From Streptomyces sp. ML-6 (GTDB taxonomy: Bacteria > Actinomycetota > Actinomycetes > Streptomycetales > Streptomycetaceae), in assembly GCF_030116705.1 (NCBI RefSeq), contig NZ_JAOTIK010000005.1, forward strand, positions 27,363 to 91,362: a stretch of DNA of 64,000 bases. Reading direction: 5' to 3'. Below the pieces are notes generated by a model. The model was not told where the DNA came from and did no database searches. It saw only the letters and a program-made list of their open reading frames with translations. This document shows, piece by piece, positions 1 to 9,396 of this stretch (its first letter is position 1; each line of letters opens with the position of its first letter). Made by a program: the position numbers and the translations under genes.

Positions 1-2
1 CC

Positions 3-3000
3 GTGTCGTTCCTGTCCCAAATCCTCGGCCCCATCGGGCACCTCATCGGCGGACTCGTCTCCGGATTCGGGGCACTGCCCGGCCCCGTACAGTCCGCAGT
101 CCTCGCAATGCTCCTGATGCGCCGCGTCGGCCCGGTGATCCAGTCCACCGCGACGGGCATCGGCACCCGCCTCACCGGCGCCTACCGGTCCCTGAACGCG
201 CAAATGGCCGTACAGCGGAGCCTGGCCGCATCGTCCGGAGCGACCCTGTCCCGATTCGGTGCAGGCCTCGCCGTCCTCCAGACACGCGTCCCCGCCATCG
301 GGGCGATGGGAGCGAGCTTCCGCACTGCGACAGCTGGCGCTACCGGGTTCGGCGCCGCGCTACGCGGCGTAAGCGCAGCAGCCGGAGCCGGGCTGCGCGC
401 CGGAATGGGCGGCCTCATGGGGGCCCTCGGGGGCCCGTGGGGTGTTGCCATCATGGGCGCCACCATGCTGCTCGGCACGTACCTCACAGCGCAGCAGGAC
501 GCCGCCGCAGCAGCATCCCAGCACAAGGCATCCGTGGATGGGCTGACGTCGGCGCTCCGCGAATCGAACGGGGCGATCAGCGAGAACGTGCGCACGCAGG
601 CCGCGCAGACCCTGGCCGACACGAAGCTCCAGCAGAAGGCCATCGGCATCAACACGACGCTGATGCAGGTCCTCGGAAGGAAGGGGCACACCCTTCAGGA
701 GGTCACGGACGCCTACTTGGGGCAGCGCGGCAGCATCAAGGACCTCGCCAAGGAGATGCAGTCCCTAGCGAAGGCGGAACTCGACGAGGGCGGCGACGGG
801 GCGCTGCAGCGGGCCGGCGAGTACGGGATGGCGGCCAAGGCGCTGCGCGGCATGTCCGGAGACGCGAAGACTGCCGCGAAGAACGCCAAGGACCTCGACA
901 ACGCGGTGTCCGGGCGAGGCGCCACCGCCTACAGCCGCCTGAAGGATGCCGTCAGCGCTCTCGCCGACAAGACCGCGGACGCCGACTCCCGCACCCGGGC
1001 CCTGCGAGACGCCCTCGACCTGCTGTCCGGCGGGTCTGTCAGTCTGCAGGCCGCTCAGGCCCGGGTGAATGAGGCGGTCACCCAGGCGAACGAAGCCATG
1101 GCCGCCGGCGTCGACCGTGCCGACGGGTGGGGGAAGGCGCTCATCGGGGCGAACGGGGCCCTGGACACCACGACGAAGAACGGGCAGAGCCTGTTCAACA
1201 CCCTGAACTCGATCGCGGACAGCTCATCGTCCGCCGCCGTGGCCGCGTACGACTTCGCCCAGTCGCAGGGCAAGACCGTTCCGCAGTCCGTGGCGGCGGC
1301 GACGAAGGAGATGCAAGCCGCCCGTGACTCGGCAGTCAAGCTCGCCCAGGGCTACGGACTGAGCCAGAAGCAGGCCGCCGGGGTCGCCGACGCGATGGGC
1401 CTGATCCCCGGACGGGTCAGCATCCTCCTGCAGACCGAGGGCGTCGACACCGCGCTCGCAGAGCTGATGGGTGTGCAAGCCGAATTTGAGCGGATGCCAA
1501 AGGCGAAGACCATCAAGGTCGACGCGCTGGGAGCGGAGGCGAAGAAGGAACTCGAGGACATCGGGTACAAGATCCAGCTGATCCCGGGGACCCGCGAGTA
1601 CAAAATCACCGCCCCGACAAAGGCGGCCCGCGCCGAGTTGGACCTCCTCATCGCGAAGCTCGGTCAGACCAACGGCAAGACCCTCGACATCAAGGCGCCC
1701 ACCGGCAAGGTCAAGGCCGAGCTGCAGACGATCCAGGACAAGGTCCGCGCCACCAAGGGCAAGACGCTCAACATCAAGGCCCCCACCCAGGAAGCCCGCC
1801 AGAACCTGGAAGCCCTCGGCTTCAAAATCAAGAACACCAAGGGCAAGACCGTCACGATCAGCGTCCCGACCGGAGACGCCACCCGCAACGCCGCGATCAT
1901 CCAGTCCGCCATCAACAACATCCGCGGCAAGTCCGTCAGCATCTACCTCAATTACAAGAAGACCGGGAACGACCGCGACGCCAACGGCGTCCCCGACATG
2001 GTCCAGGCACCGCAGGCCCACGGCTCCGTCTTGGACTTCTACGCAAACGGGGGCACGAACCGGCGTGGCATCCGGGAGAACCACACCGCGCAGATCGCAC
2101 CTGCCGGCGCCTGGCGGGTCTGGGCCGAGGAAGAGACCGGGGGAGAGGCGTACATCCCCCTCGCCGCCTCCAAGCGCGGCCGCTCCCGCGCCATCACGGA
2201 GGAGACGATCCGGCGCCTCGGCGGCGACCCCCGCAGCGTCCAGTGGAACGCTGACGGGAACGTCACCGACTGGACGTACGACCCCGCCTCCGGATCGCTG
2301 TACTCGTCGTCCGACGCAGGGCAGGCCGCCCACAAGACGAAGAAGGTCAAGTACAAGGTCAAGGGCAAGACGAAGACCAAGGAAGTCGAGTACTTCGACC
2401 TCGCAGCCCTCGAGAAGAAGCTGAAGGCGAACTCCAAGGCCACCGCCACCTGGGCAAAGAACCTCAGCACGGTCGCGGACCGGGCCGGAGCCGATGTCGC
2501 CGACGCTCTCGCTGCGATGGGCGAAGACGGAATCAAGCTCACCGCGAAGATGGCCAAGGGCTCCACTAAGTACGTCAACGACATGGCCAAGGCGCTGCGC
2601 GGCCTCGCCGCCACCGCAAAGGCGTCGCTGACCGACTACACCCGGCAGCTATCGAAGGCGAACACCGCCGACGCCACCTTTGCGAAGAATCTGATCACGC
2701 TGTCCGCGAAGGGGTACGGCGACCTCGCCAAGCAGCTCGCCGCCCAGGGCGACCAAGCCGCCATGGAACTTGCCGCGGCAGCGGTGAAGGACAGCAAGAA
2801 GGCGTCCTCGGCCAACACCGCCGCGAAAACAGCGAACAACGCGCTCACCTCGGACCAGGCGCAGCAGCTCGTCGCCATCATCGCCGCCGTCAAGACCAGC
2901 AAGACCGGCCTGCACACCGTCGCGGACACGACCGGGTTTGGCGAGGACGAGATCATCACCATCGCCAACAAGGCGAAAAGCCAGATCAGCGGCGCCCTCG

Positions 3001-3395
3001 GCTCCCGGGCCACGAAGTTCCTCGCCGACCTGGCCCGCGCCAACAAGGGCCTCTCGTACGCGAACGGCGGGATCCGGGAGGGCATCTACGCCACCCGCGG
3101 CGGGGCAGTGACCTTCGCGGAGCCGTCCACGGGCGGCGAGGCATACATCCCGCTCGGCGCGAACAAGCGCCGCGCCGCCACCAACGTGCTGCGAGACGTC
3201 GCCAGCCGGTTCGGGGTCGGCCTCACCGACATGTCCGCGACCCGACCGGTCGTCATTGTCCGCGACGGCGGAGATACCCACGTCACCGTCACCGCGGTCC
3301 GCACCGGGGCATCCGCGTCGGACATCGGATCGCAGGTCGGCCGCAGCGTGCGACGTGCTCGCAGGGGAGGGGTGAATGCTCGTGCCGCTGCCTGA
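3..3395 (+). CDS. Tail tape measure protein, 5' end outside window
   Basis: Sets tail length and probably enters the cell envelope during DNA injection. The reading frame is open at the left edge, so the GTG at base 3 is probably internal and the true N-terminus is missing. About 1,130 residues are visible, rich in Ala, Gly and Lys, with hydrophobic stretches near residues 120-165. Residues about 500-650 hold around five degenerate repeats of roughly 30 residues, each with a KTLxIKAPT-like core. Two C-terminal blocks near 680-730 and 1020-1070 share the motif TGGEAYIPL, which is common in actinophage tape measures. The gene overlaps the next by 20 bases. Confidence 0.93.
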   Translation: MSFLSQILGPIGHLIGGLVSGFGALPGPVQSAVLAMLLMRRVGPVIQSTATGIGTRLTGAYRSLNAQMAVQRSLAASSGATLSRFGAGLAVLQTRVPAIGAMGASFRTATAGATGFGAALRGVSAAAGAGLRAGMGGLMGALGGPWGVAIMGATMLLGTYLTAQQDAAAAASQHKASVDGLTSALRESNGAISENVRTQAAQTLADTKLQQKAIGINTTLMQVLGRKGHTLQEVTDAYLGQRGSIKDLAKEMQSLAKAELDEGGDGALQRAGEYGMAAKALRGMSGDAKTAAKNAKDLDNAVSGRGATAYSRLKDAVSALADKTADADSRTRALRDALDLLSGGSVSLQAAQARVNEAVTQANEAMAAGVDRADGWGKALIGANGALDTTTKNGQSLFNTLNSIADSSSSAAVAAYDFAQSQGKTVPQSVAAATKEMQAARDSAVKLAQGYGLSQKQAAGVADAMGLIPGRVSILLQTEGVDTALAELMGVQAEFERMPKAKTIKVDALGAEAKKELEDIGYKIQLIPGTREYKITAPTKAARAELDLLIAKLGQTNGKTLDIKAPTGKVKAELQTIQDKVRATKGKTLNIKAPTQEARQNLEALGFKIKNTKGKTVTISVPTGDATRNAAIIQSAINNIRGKSVSIYLNYKKTGNDRDANGVPDMVQAPQAHGSVLDFYANGGTNRRGIRENHTAQIAPAGAWRVWAEEETGGEAYIPLAASKRGRSRAITEETIRRLGGDPRSVQWNADGNVTDWTYDPASGSLYSSSDAGQAAHKTKKVKYKVKGKTKTKEVEYFDLAALEKKLKANSKATATWAKNLSTVADRAGADVADALAAMGEDGIKLTAKMAKGSTKYVNDMAKALRGLAATAKASLTDYTRQLSKANTADATFAKNLITLSAKGYGDLAKQLAAQGDQAAMELAAAAVKDSKKASSANTAAKTANNALTSDQAQQLVAIIAAVKTSKTGLHTVADTTGFGEDEIITIANKAKSQISGALGSRATKFLADLARANKGLSYANGGIREGIYATRGGAVTFAEPSTGGEAYIPLGANKRRAATNVLRDVASRFGVGLTDMSATRPVVIVRDGGDTHVTVTAVRTGASASDIGSQVGRSVRRARRGGVNARAAA

Positions 3396-4287
3396 GCTCA
3401 CTGACTGGCAGTACGAACTCGGGGGCGTCCTCATGGGCGCCGGTACCCCGGTGCAGGTCATGGAGACGACCGGCCTGGGCCGGCCACCGGTCCGGGACAA
3501 CGACGCCGACCAGCCGTCCATGGACGGGGCGTTCGCCGGCCCCGACTACTACGCCGCCCGGCAAGTCCAGTTCGATGCCGCCGTCCGTATCCCCGGCGAT
3601 CCGGCCGCCTGCCACGACGTGGTGGCCGCTCTGCAGGCTTCCGCCGACGATCCGCTTGTACGGCTCGGGGGCGGGGTGACGATGCCGCTGCGCATCAAGC
3701 GCCCCGGCCGGCCTGTGAAGGTCCTCAACGGGCGTCTGCGACGGGTCGATCCCGAGTTCAAGCAGGTCATTCACGGCTACGTCCCCCTCGACCTGGAGTT
3801 CATCGCCACCGACCCGACGTACTACGCCGACGAGGAGACGACCACTGAGATCCCGCTCGGCTGGCTGACCGGCGGAGGATTCGCCGCCCCCGTCGTCGCG
3901 CCGATCTTCGTGCAGTCGGGGACGACGGCTGCCGATCGGCCCGGCTGGGTCACCAACCAGGGGACCACCCCCGCGTGGCCTGTCATCCGGATCACTGGCC
4001 CCGTCGCCACAGTCACCGTCACCCACGTCGCATCCGGCCGGCAGCTGTCCATGCCGACGCTGAACCTCACCTCGAGCAGCCAGTGGGTCGAGGTCGACAC
4101 CCGGCCCGGCTACCGCGCCGTCCGTCGGGAGAACGGCGGCAACGCCTCCACGCTGCTCTCCCCTTCCTCGCGCGTCGACCTGTTCTCCCTGCCGCCCGGC
4201 CAGTCCGAGATGCGCTGGACCGGCTTCGACAACACGAACACCGCCCGCATGCGCCTGACCTGGCGCGACGCCTACACCGCCCTCTGA
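3376..4287 (+). CDS. Distal tail (Dit-like) / minor tail protein
   Basis: A 303-residue protein placed directly after the tape measure, the standard position for the distal tail hub. The N-terminal half (ELTDWQYELGGVLMG and onward) has the pattern of siphovirus tail-component proteins. A central FIATDPTYYAD segment matches the DPT(Y/W)Y motif frequent in Dit proteins. The C-terminal half looks like a beta-sandwich that ends in RMRLTWRDAY. The start lies inside the tape-measure 3' end, with GGGGAGGGG just upstream. The family assignment rests on order and motif, not on a search. Confidence 0.82.
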   Translation: MLVPLPELTDWQYELGGVLMGAGTPVQVMETTGLGRPPVRDNDADQPSMDGAFAGPDYYAARQVQFDAAVRIPGDPAACHDVVAALQASADDPLVRLGGGVTMPLRIKRPGRPVKVLNGRLRRVDPEFKQVIHGYVPLDLEFIATDPTYYADEETTTEIPLGWLTGGGFAAPVVAPIFVQSGTTAADRPGWVTNQGTTPAWPVIRITGPVATVTVTHVASGRQLSMPTLNLTSSSQWVEVDTRPGYRAVRRENGGNASTLLSPSSRVDLFSLPPGQSEMRWTGFDNTNTARMRLTWRDAYTAL

Positions 4288-4299
4288 GGAGCGCACACC

Positions 4300-5235
4300 A
4301 TGGCCCTTTTCCCCGTGCCGATCCTCACGAACGGCGCCACGCACTCCGCCCAGCAGTTCCGCATGATGGTCCGCGACCTCGTGTCCGGCGCCGAAGGGAT
4401 CACGCAAGGAACCGACCTCAAGGTCACCCAGCTCGCCACCCCCGGCACCAGCGTCCAGGTCGGCGACGGTTCCGGAGTCGTCCGCGGACGCGTCAACGCC
4501 TTCCAGGGCACGTACTCCGTCTGCAACATCGGCGCCGCCACCGTCCCGATCGCAGCCACTGGCGGCACCGCACGCTCGGACATGGTCATCCTCCGCGTCG
4601 AGGACCCCGAGTACGAGGGCACCCTCAACCCCGTCGTCGACCAGATCAACTACTTCCAGGTCATCTCGAACGTCTCGTCCAGCGCGACGACAATCCCCGA
4701 CGGCCGGACAGGTATCCCCCTGGCCCGGATCGACATCCCCGCGTCGACGTCCACGATCACCAACGCCATGATCAAGGACATCCGGCAGGTGGCAGCACCC
4801 CGTCGGGAGAGCCGACTGTGGACCCAGTCCCCGACAGCCCTCTCAACCGAGATCACCGGCAGCGCCAGTGTCTTCTCCTACTTCACGACCGCGGCCGGAT
4901 GGACCATCCCGATCCCGGCCTGGGCCAGCACCGTCCGCATCACCATCACCACGTCCCAGATCCGGTACTCCACCGCCCCCTACTACGGGGGCCTGCGTGC
5001 CACCTTCGGCTCCTCGCTCACCGTGCAGCCCGTCAACCTCGACGACAACCAGTCCGGGATCCGCCGCGGAACCGTCGCGGCCGCCGACACCCTCACCATC
5101 CCCGACGCCTACCGCGGCACCAGCCAGCTCCTGCGCCTCCAGGCCGCCGGGTACACCGGCAACACCGGAAAGGTCGGCGTCGACGGCAGCACGACGCTCA
5201 TTGCACAGGTCGAGTTCGAAGAGGCCGCCCGGTGA
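4300..5235 (+). CDS. Minor tail protein, baseplate-like
   Basis: A 311-residue protein starting 12 bases after the distal tail gene and preceded by GAGG. The N-terminal half (LTNGATHSAQQFRMMVRDLV, then VQVGDGSGVVRGRV) is typical of actinophage baseplate or minor tail proteins. The second half is Ser/Thr-rich and beta-prone (ASTVRITITTSQIRYST) and may form a receptor-facing domain. The GTG of the next gene overlaps its stop codon, so translation is probably coupled. The precise structural role cannot be read from sequence. Confidence 0.78.
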   Translation: MALFPVPILTNGATHSAQQFRMMVRDLVSGAEGITQGTDLKVTQLATPGTSVQVGDGSGVVRGRVNAFQGTYSVCNIGAATVPIAATGGTARSDMVILRVEDPEYEGTLNPVVDQINYFQVISNVSSSATTIPDGRTGIPLARIDIPASTSTITNAMIKDIRQVAAPRRESRLWTQSPTALSTEITGSASVFSYFTTAAGWTIPIPAWASTVRITITTSQIRYSTAPYYGGLRATFGSSLTVQPVNLDDNQSGIRRGTVAAADTLTIPDAYRGTSQLLRLQAAGYTGNTGKVGVDGSTTLIAQVEFEEAAR

Positions 5236-6332
5236 CCCCAGTCCCGGACCGGATCCTCACCCAGCACGCCCTGACAGGGGAGTGGCTGTCCCTCGCCCTG
5301 CCCGTCGGAGAGCTGGAGTACGGCGACGAGCTCAACGGCCCTGGCAGTCTCACCGGCACTTTGGCCCCGCGCCTCCTTTCCCAGAGTCCGACCCTCCTTG
5401 ACCCGGGCACCACGCTCATCTACGTCGAGTCCGCCGGCCAGCTCCGGTGGGGCGGCCTCGTCTGGGACCTCCGCCCCCAAGGCGACACCCTGCAGATCGA
5501 GGCAGCCAGCTGGTCGTCGTACCTGATGCGCCGGTACGACGTGGACGGGCAGCTCGGCGGCCGCGGCCCGTACACCTACGCCGACCGCTGCCAGGTCATT
5601 CGAGATGTCTGGGCCTACGCGCAGTCCGTCACGGATGGCAGCCTCGGCGTCGTCGTCGACGCCACCACCTCCACGTCCACCGTCGGCACCCCGGCTGAAC
5701 GCTACGACAGCAACTGGTGGGACGGGCGCGCGCTCGGCGACATCGTCGACGACATGGTCTCCGCCGAGGCCAGCCCCGACTACACCTGCACCACCGCCTG
5801 GAACGCGGGCAAGACCGCCCCGGTACGCCGGATCCGGCTCGGCTGGCCACGCCTCGGCGCCCGCCGCACCGACATCACCTTCGCCTCCGGCACGAACATC
5901 ATCGAAGACCCGGAGATCCCCTTCTCCGGGGACGACTACGCTCAGGTCGTCATCGGCATGGGCGCCGGCGACGGCTCGGCGAAGCGCCGCCAGATCTCCG
6001 CCGTCCGCAACGGCCGCCTCCGCCTTGAACACGTAGCCGACTACCCAGAGGTCAAGGGCAACGACGTCCTCGCCTCCCTGACCGCGGCCGAACGCGGCCG
6101 CCGCGAGGTCCTCGGCTCCGTCGACCAGATCACCATCCGCGACACCCCGGCCGCCCCCTTCGGGTCCTGGCAAGTCGGCGACGACGTGTACACCCGCGTC
6201 CATAACCCGTGGGTCGACTACGTCGGCTGGCGCCGCATCACCGGCTGGACCATCAAACCCGACGCCCCCGGCGGCCCCCAGGCCGTCATCGACCTCAAGC
6301 CCGCCGACGCCTACAAGTACGGGGGAGTCTAA
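5232..6332 (+). CDS. Minor tail protein (Gp37-like siphovirus family)
   Basis: A 366-residue tail protein beginning at a GTG that overlaps the preceding stop. Visible segments such as LPVGELEYGDELNGPGSLTGTL near the N-terminus and LRWGGLVWD soon after are characteristic of actinophage proteins resembling the ReqiPepy6 Gp37 family of tail hub components. A late QVGDDVYTRVH segment precedes the last beta strands. The longer open frame that extends upstream from 3975 is out-of-frame shadow sequence. The next gene overlaps by one base (TAATG). Confidence 0.78.
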   Translation: MTPVPDRILTQHALTGEWLSLALPVGELEYGDELNGPGSLTGTLAPRLLSQSPTLLDPGTTLIYVESAGQLRWGGLVWDLRPQGDTLQIEAASWSSYLMRRYDVDGQLGGRGPYTYADRCQVIRDVWAYAQSVTDGSLGVVVDATTSTSTVGTPAERYDSNWWDGRALGDIVDDMVSAEASPDYTCTTAWNAGKTAPVRRIRLGWPRLGARRTDITFASGTNIIEDPEIPFSGDDYAQVVIGMGAGDGSAKRRQISAVRNGRLRLEHVADYPEVKGNDVLASLTAAERGRREVLGSVDQITIRDTPAAPFGSWQVGDDVYTRVHNPWVDYVGWRRITGWTIKPDAPGGPQAVIDLKPADAYKYGGV

Positions 6333-8110
6333 TGACCGACATCGGCCGAACCCTGGCCCAGCTCGAGAAGCGCCTTTCCGCTGTCGAGCGAACCGCCCGT
6401 CTGTCCTCGGCTTCCCTGGACGACACCGCGCTCGAGGTCCGCGACGGTGCCGGGTCGCTGCGCGCTCTCGTAGGACAGCAGGGCGACGGTACTACCGCGG
6501 TGAACATCGTCAACGGAGGACCGCCCCCCACACCGGCCACGCCGACGGCAAGCCCCGCGCTGGGCGGAGTAGCCGCAGGATGGGACGGAAGGTTCACCGA
6601 CGGGGTGGTCATGCCGCTCGACTGGGCCCGGGTCGAAGTCCACGCCTCGCCCACCGCCTCTTTCGTACCGGGGCCGGACACCCTGAAGGCGACGATCGAG
6701 ACTCCGCAGGGCGGCGTGGTCTACATCCCCAGCACCGCGCCCCTGTATGTGACCCTCGTGGCCCGCAACACCTCGGGCGCGGCATCACCCGCCACGCCGC
6801 AGGTCGGGCCCTACGCGCCGAAGCCCGTGGCGGGGGAGATCGGCATCGGGCAGATCACCGAGACGCTCATCGCGGACGGCGCAGTCACTACTCCGAAGGT
6901 GTTCGCGAATGCGGTCACGACGGCGAAACTTGCCGCCGGGTCCGTTGACGCCGTCGCCCTCAAGGCCGACGCCATTACCGGCAAGACCATCACCGGGGGG
7001 ACGATCAACGGTGCCGAGTTCCACTCCGACGACGGAGCCGGCGGCTTGGTCGACATCTCCGCAGGCACCGTCGAAACAACGGCCGCCAACGGCTGGAAGA
7101 TTGTCATCGACCCCACACAGGCCTTGCCCGTCATCGACCTGCTGGACAACACCGGCGCCACCGCAGGGTCCATCAACGGGACCGGCGACCCGGCCCGCCC
7201 CGGACTGAACGTCAGTTCCGGCCCTTTCGCCGACGGGGCGATCAACGACTGGCGATGGGTTACACACTGCGGTGCCGACGGCCCGACCGCCAACGGATGG
7301 AAAACCGTCCGCGTCCGCGAATCGGACAGCAGCGTCTTCAGCGGCGGCTACCTCAGCCTCGAACCGGCCCGCTCGATCCTGGCGGTAGTCAACAGTGCGA
7401 CCCCAGCCTCCAACACGCTGTTCCAGATCGATCCCGGTCTGTTCACCCTCGACGAGGGGCGCGTACTGATCGATCCGCCAGCCTCCTCATCGAGTGCCCT
7501 GCTCATCACCACGAAGACGGGGCATACCGGATACCTGATCCGTGCCCAGCTGAATGGGGCCGACCGTTTCATAGTCACGCCCGCCGGAGCCATAGCTGCT
7601 ACCGGCAGCATCGCCGCTACCAGCGGAATCCTCAGCACGGACCTCACCATCGCAGGCATCTCGCAAGGCCGGGGCTACGCCGCGTTCCAGGCCCGCGACA
7701 CCCCCACCGGCACCACGATCACAACCAGCGAGCAGATCGCCCTCACCCAGACCGGCGTCACCATCAAACGCGACCGCGCCTACCGGATCTCCGTCCGCGG
7801 CCTCGCCCGGAACGACACCGCGAACACGGGCGTCCGGGTTCGGGTCCGGAAGACGAACGCGTCCGGCGCAATCTGGCTCGACACCTTCACCGTCACCACC
7901 CCCTCGGCCAACGCGAACTACCAGTACGCCAACGACCAGATCATCATCAACGACTCTGGCGCCGACATCACTACCACCCTTGTCATGACATGGGTCAGCG
8001 TCGCCGGCGGCAACTCCTTCCTGAACACCGGCCTCGGCTTCTATACCGCCTTCGAAGTTCTCGACGTCGGCGCCATGGCCAACTTCCCCACTGCCCAGTC
8101 CGTCACCTGA
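6332..8110 (+). CDS. Minor tail / tail fibre-like protein
   Basis: A 592-residue protein with an N-terminal heptad-like segment (LAQLEKRLSAVERTARL), then a fibronectin-like beta domain near residues 70-165. A segment near 170-225 contains IGIGQITETLIADGAVTTPK and AITGKTITGGTINGAEF, as seen in phage tail proteins that display receptor-binding regions. The C-terminal half is a Ser/Thr/Gly-rich beta region. It is probably the host-recognition or tail-tip protein of this phage. It overlaps the previous gene at TAATG. Confidence 0.8.
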   Translation: MTDIGRTLAQLEKRLSAVERTARLSSASLDDTALEVRDGAGSLRALVGQQGDGTTAVNIVNGGPPPTPATPTASPALGGVAAGWDGRFTDGVVMPLDWARVEVHASPTASFVPGPDTLKATIETPQGGVVYIPSTAPLYVTLVARNTSGAASPATPQVGPYAPKPVAGEIGIGQITETLIADGAVTTPKVFANAVTTAKLAAGSVDAVALKADAITGKTITGGTINGAEFHSDDGAGGLVDISAGTVETTAANGWKIVIDPTQALPVIDLLDNTGATAGSINGTGDPARPGLNVSSGPFADGAINDWRWVTHCGADGPTANGWKTVRVRESDSSVFSGGYLSLEPARSILAVVNSATPASNTLFQIDPGLFTLDEGRVLIDPPASSSSALLITTKTGHTGYLIRAQLNGADRFIVTPAGAIAATGSIAATSGILSTDLTIAGISQGRGYAAFQARDTPTGTTITTSEQIALTQTGVTIKRDRAYRISVRGLARNDTANTGVRVRVRKTNASGAIWLDTFTVTTPSANANYQYANDQIIINDSGADITTTLVMTWVSVAGGNSFLNTGLGFYTAFEVLDVGAMANFPTAQSVT

Positions 8111-8122
8111 CAGGAGAACCAC

Positions 8123-8407
8123 ATGTCCCTGACCATCCCGCCCCTCACCACCGGCACCCCCCAGTGCGTCGTCTCCCTGGAGAGCATCGAAAGAAACGTC
8201 AACCTCAACATCGGCCTGACAGCGGCCCAGGTCGACGCATGGTCCGACCAGGACCTCACCAACCGGGTCAACGCACTCGCCGAAGCCGTCCAGAACTTCC
8301 TCTCCCCCGGGGAGACCATCCGCCTCGACGTCAGCTGGCAGGGCTACGCCCGCGCCACCATCACCCGCCGCGACGAAGTGATCGAAGACCCCACCCCGGC
8401 CGAGTAG
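8123..8407 (+). CDS. Hypothetical protein ending the tail operon
   Basis: A 94-residue protein with ACAGGAGA upstream of its ATG, 12 bases after the fibre-like gene. It has no membrane segment or cysteine cluster. The sequence is mixed alpha/beta with a C-terminal acidic tail (EVIEDPTPAE). A perfect hairpin follows its stop, so it is the last gene of the tail transcription unit. Position suggests a tail-associated or assembly role, but the family is not recognised. Confidence 0.7.
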   Translation: MSLTIPPLTTGTPQCVVSLESIERNVNLNIGLTAAQVDAWSDQDLTNRVNALAEAVQNFLSPGETIRLDVSWQGYARATITRRDEVIEDPTPAE

Positions 8408-8424
8408 CAAACCCCGCACCACCA

Positions 8425-8446
8425 GGGGCAGCAACCGGGCTGCCCC
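8425..8446 (+). terminator. Hairpin terminator after tail operon
   Basis: The 8-bp perfect stem GGGGCAGC/GCTGCCCC with loop AACCGG lies 18 bases after the last tail gene. There is no U-tract, which is usual for Streptomyces terminators. It separates tail genes from the protease-lysis cassette. Confidence 0.6.
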
Positions 8447-8571
8447 GTCATACGCTGATCACGGGCGACCCTCCGCCCCGCACCGCCCCCGAGGGACTGC
8501 CACCCGGCCCGCCCGGAGCAGCACACCAGCCATCAGCTCCGGGCGCGGGGACAGTGCAGGAGCACGGGCGA

Positions 8572-9396
8572 ATGCCCACCGATCTCACGATCCACACATA
8601 CGACGCGGCCCCGCACCTGGGCAGGCACCAGGTACTCGACCCGCGCAGCCTCGCGTACCGGCGCCCGTACGACGGGCAACCGCTCCGCGCCACGGCGTGG
8701 GAGCCGCGAATCCCCGTCCTCGACCAGCGGAACCTCCTTGCTCAGGGCATCCGCACCGCGCAGGCATACGGGCTGGACGCTGACGTGGACGCCCTCGCCT
8801 CCTGCACGGGCAACGCCGCCGCCGCTCTCCTGTCGATCCTCCTCACCCCCGAACAGGCCTACGCCGCCTCGCTGAACACCTCGGATGCTGCGGACGCCGA
8901 GCACTTCGCGATCGGCCTGTACGCCGACGCCACCACCTGCGACCAGTGGTCCGACATGACGTGGCCGTCGCAGGATGTCGGCTCGTCCGGTCTCGGCGTC
9001 GCCAAGGCCATGCGCAACCGCGGACTCATCGACCAGTACGGGCACGCCACCACAGCGGAGGAACTCTGCGTTCTCCTGCAGACCGGACCCGTCCTCATGG
9101 GCATGCCGTGGCACTCGGCATTCTCGGAGCCCGGCACCGACGGCTTCATCGACGCCGCCCCGGACTGGGCCAGCTCGCCCATCGAGGGCGGCCACGAGGT
9201 CTGCATCACCGCCCTCGACGACGTCGCAATCCACGACGGCGCCCTGCTCCCCGAACACACCGTCCTGCGCTTCCGAAACTCATGGGGCGCCTCGTGGGGC
9301 GACCACGGCGACGGTCGCCTCCGCCTGTCCACCTACCTCGCCCTCCGCGACGAGACCGACCTCATCCAACCCCGCAGAGACGGAGTGACCCTGTGA
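8572..9396 (+). CDS. Papain-like (C1 family) cysteine peptidase
   Basis: A 274-residue C1-type peptidase. A catalytic triad can be read in order: Cys78 in ALASCTGNAA, His208 in EGGHEVCITALDD, and Asn236 in FRNSWGASWGDHGDG. The last segment is the classical papain NSWG signature. No signal peptide is visible. It sits between the tail operon and the endolysin and shares a GTGA overlap with the endolysin, so it is expressed with the lysis genes. It could process virion proteins, act on host surface proteins or aid release. C1 peptidases are uncommon in phage lysis cassettes. The ATG was chosen because frame and length fit; GTGCAGGAGCA lies upstream. Confidence 0.85.
   Translation: MPTDLTIHTYDAAPHLGRHQVLDPRSLAYRRPYDGQPLRATAWEPRIPVLDQRNLLAQGIRTAQAYGLDADVDALASCTGNAAAALLSILLTPEQAYAASLNTSDAADAEHFAIGLYADATTCDQWSDMTWPSQDVGSSGLGVAKAMRNRGLIDQYGHATTAEELCVLLQTGPVLMGMPWHSAFSEPGTDGFIDAAPDWASSPIEGGHEVCITALDDVAIHDGALLPEHTVLRFRNSWGASWGDHGDGRLRLSTYLALRDETDLIQPRRDGVTL

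Noticed and set aside
1224..2333. A 369-codon leftward open frame inside the tape measure
   Set aside because: High GC produces long antisense frames; composition is Gly/Val/Leu/Asp repeats typical of shadow frames and there is no ribosome site.
3975..5231. Upstream extension of the Gp37-like frame
   Set aside because: It overlaps two tail genes in another frame and has shadow composition; the GTG at 5232 overlaps the previous stop as in the rest of the operon.
7255..8571. N-terminal extension of the protease frame
   Set aside because: It is Arg/His/Pro-rich shadow of the fibre-like gene; the protease fold begins only after the ATG at 8572.
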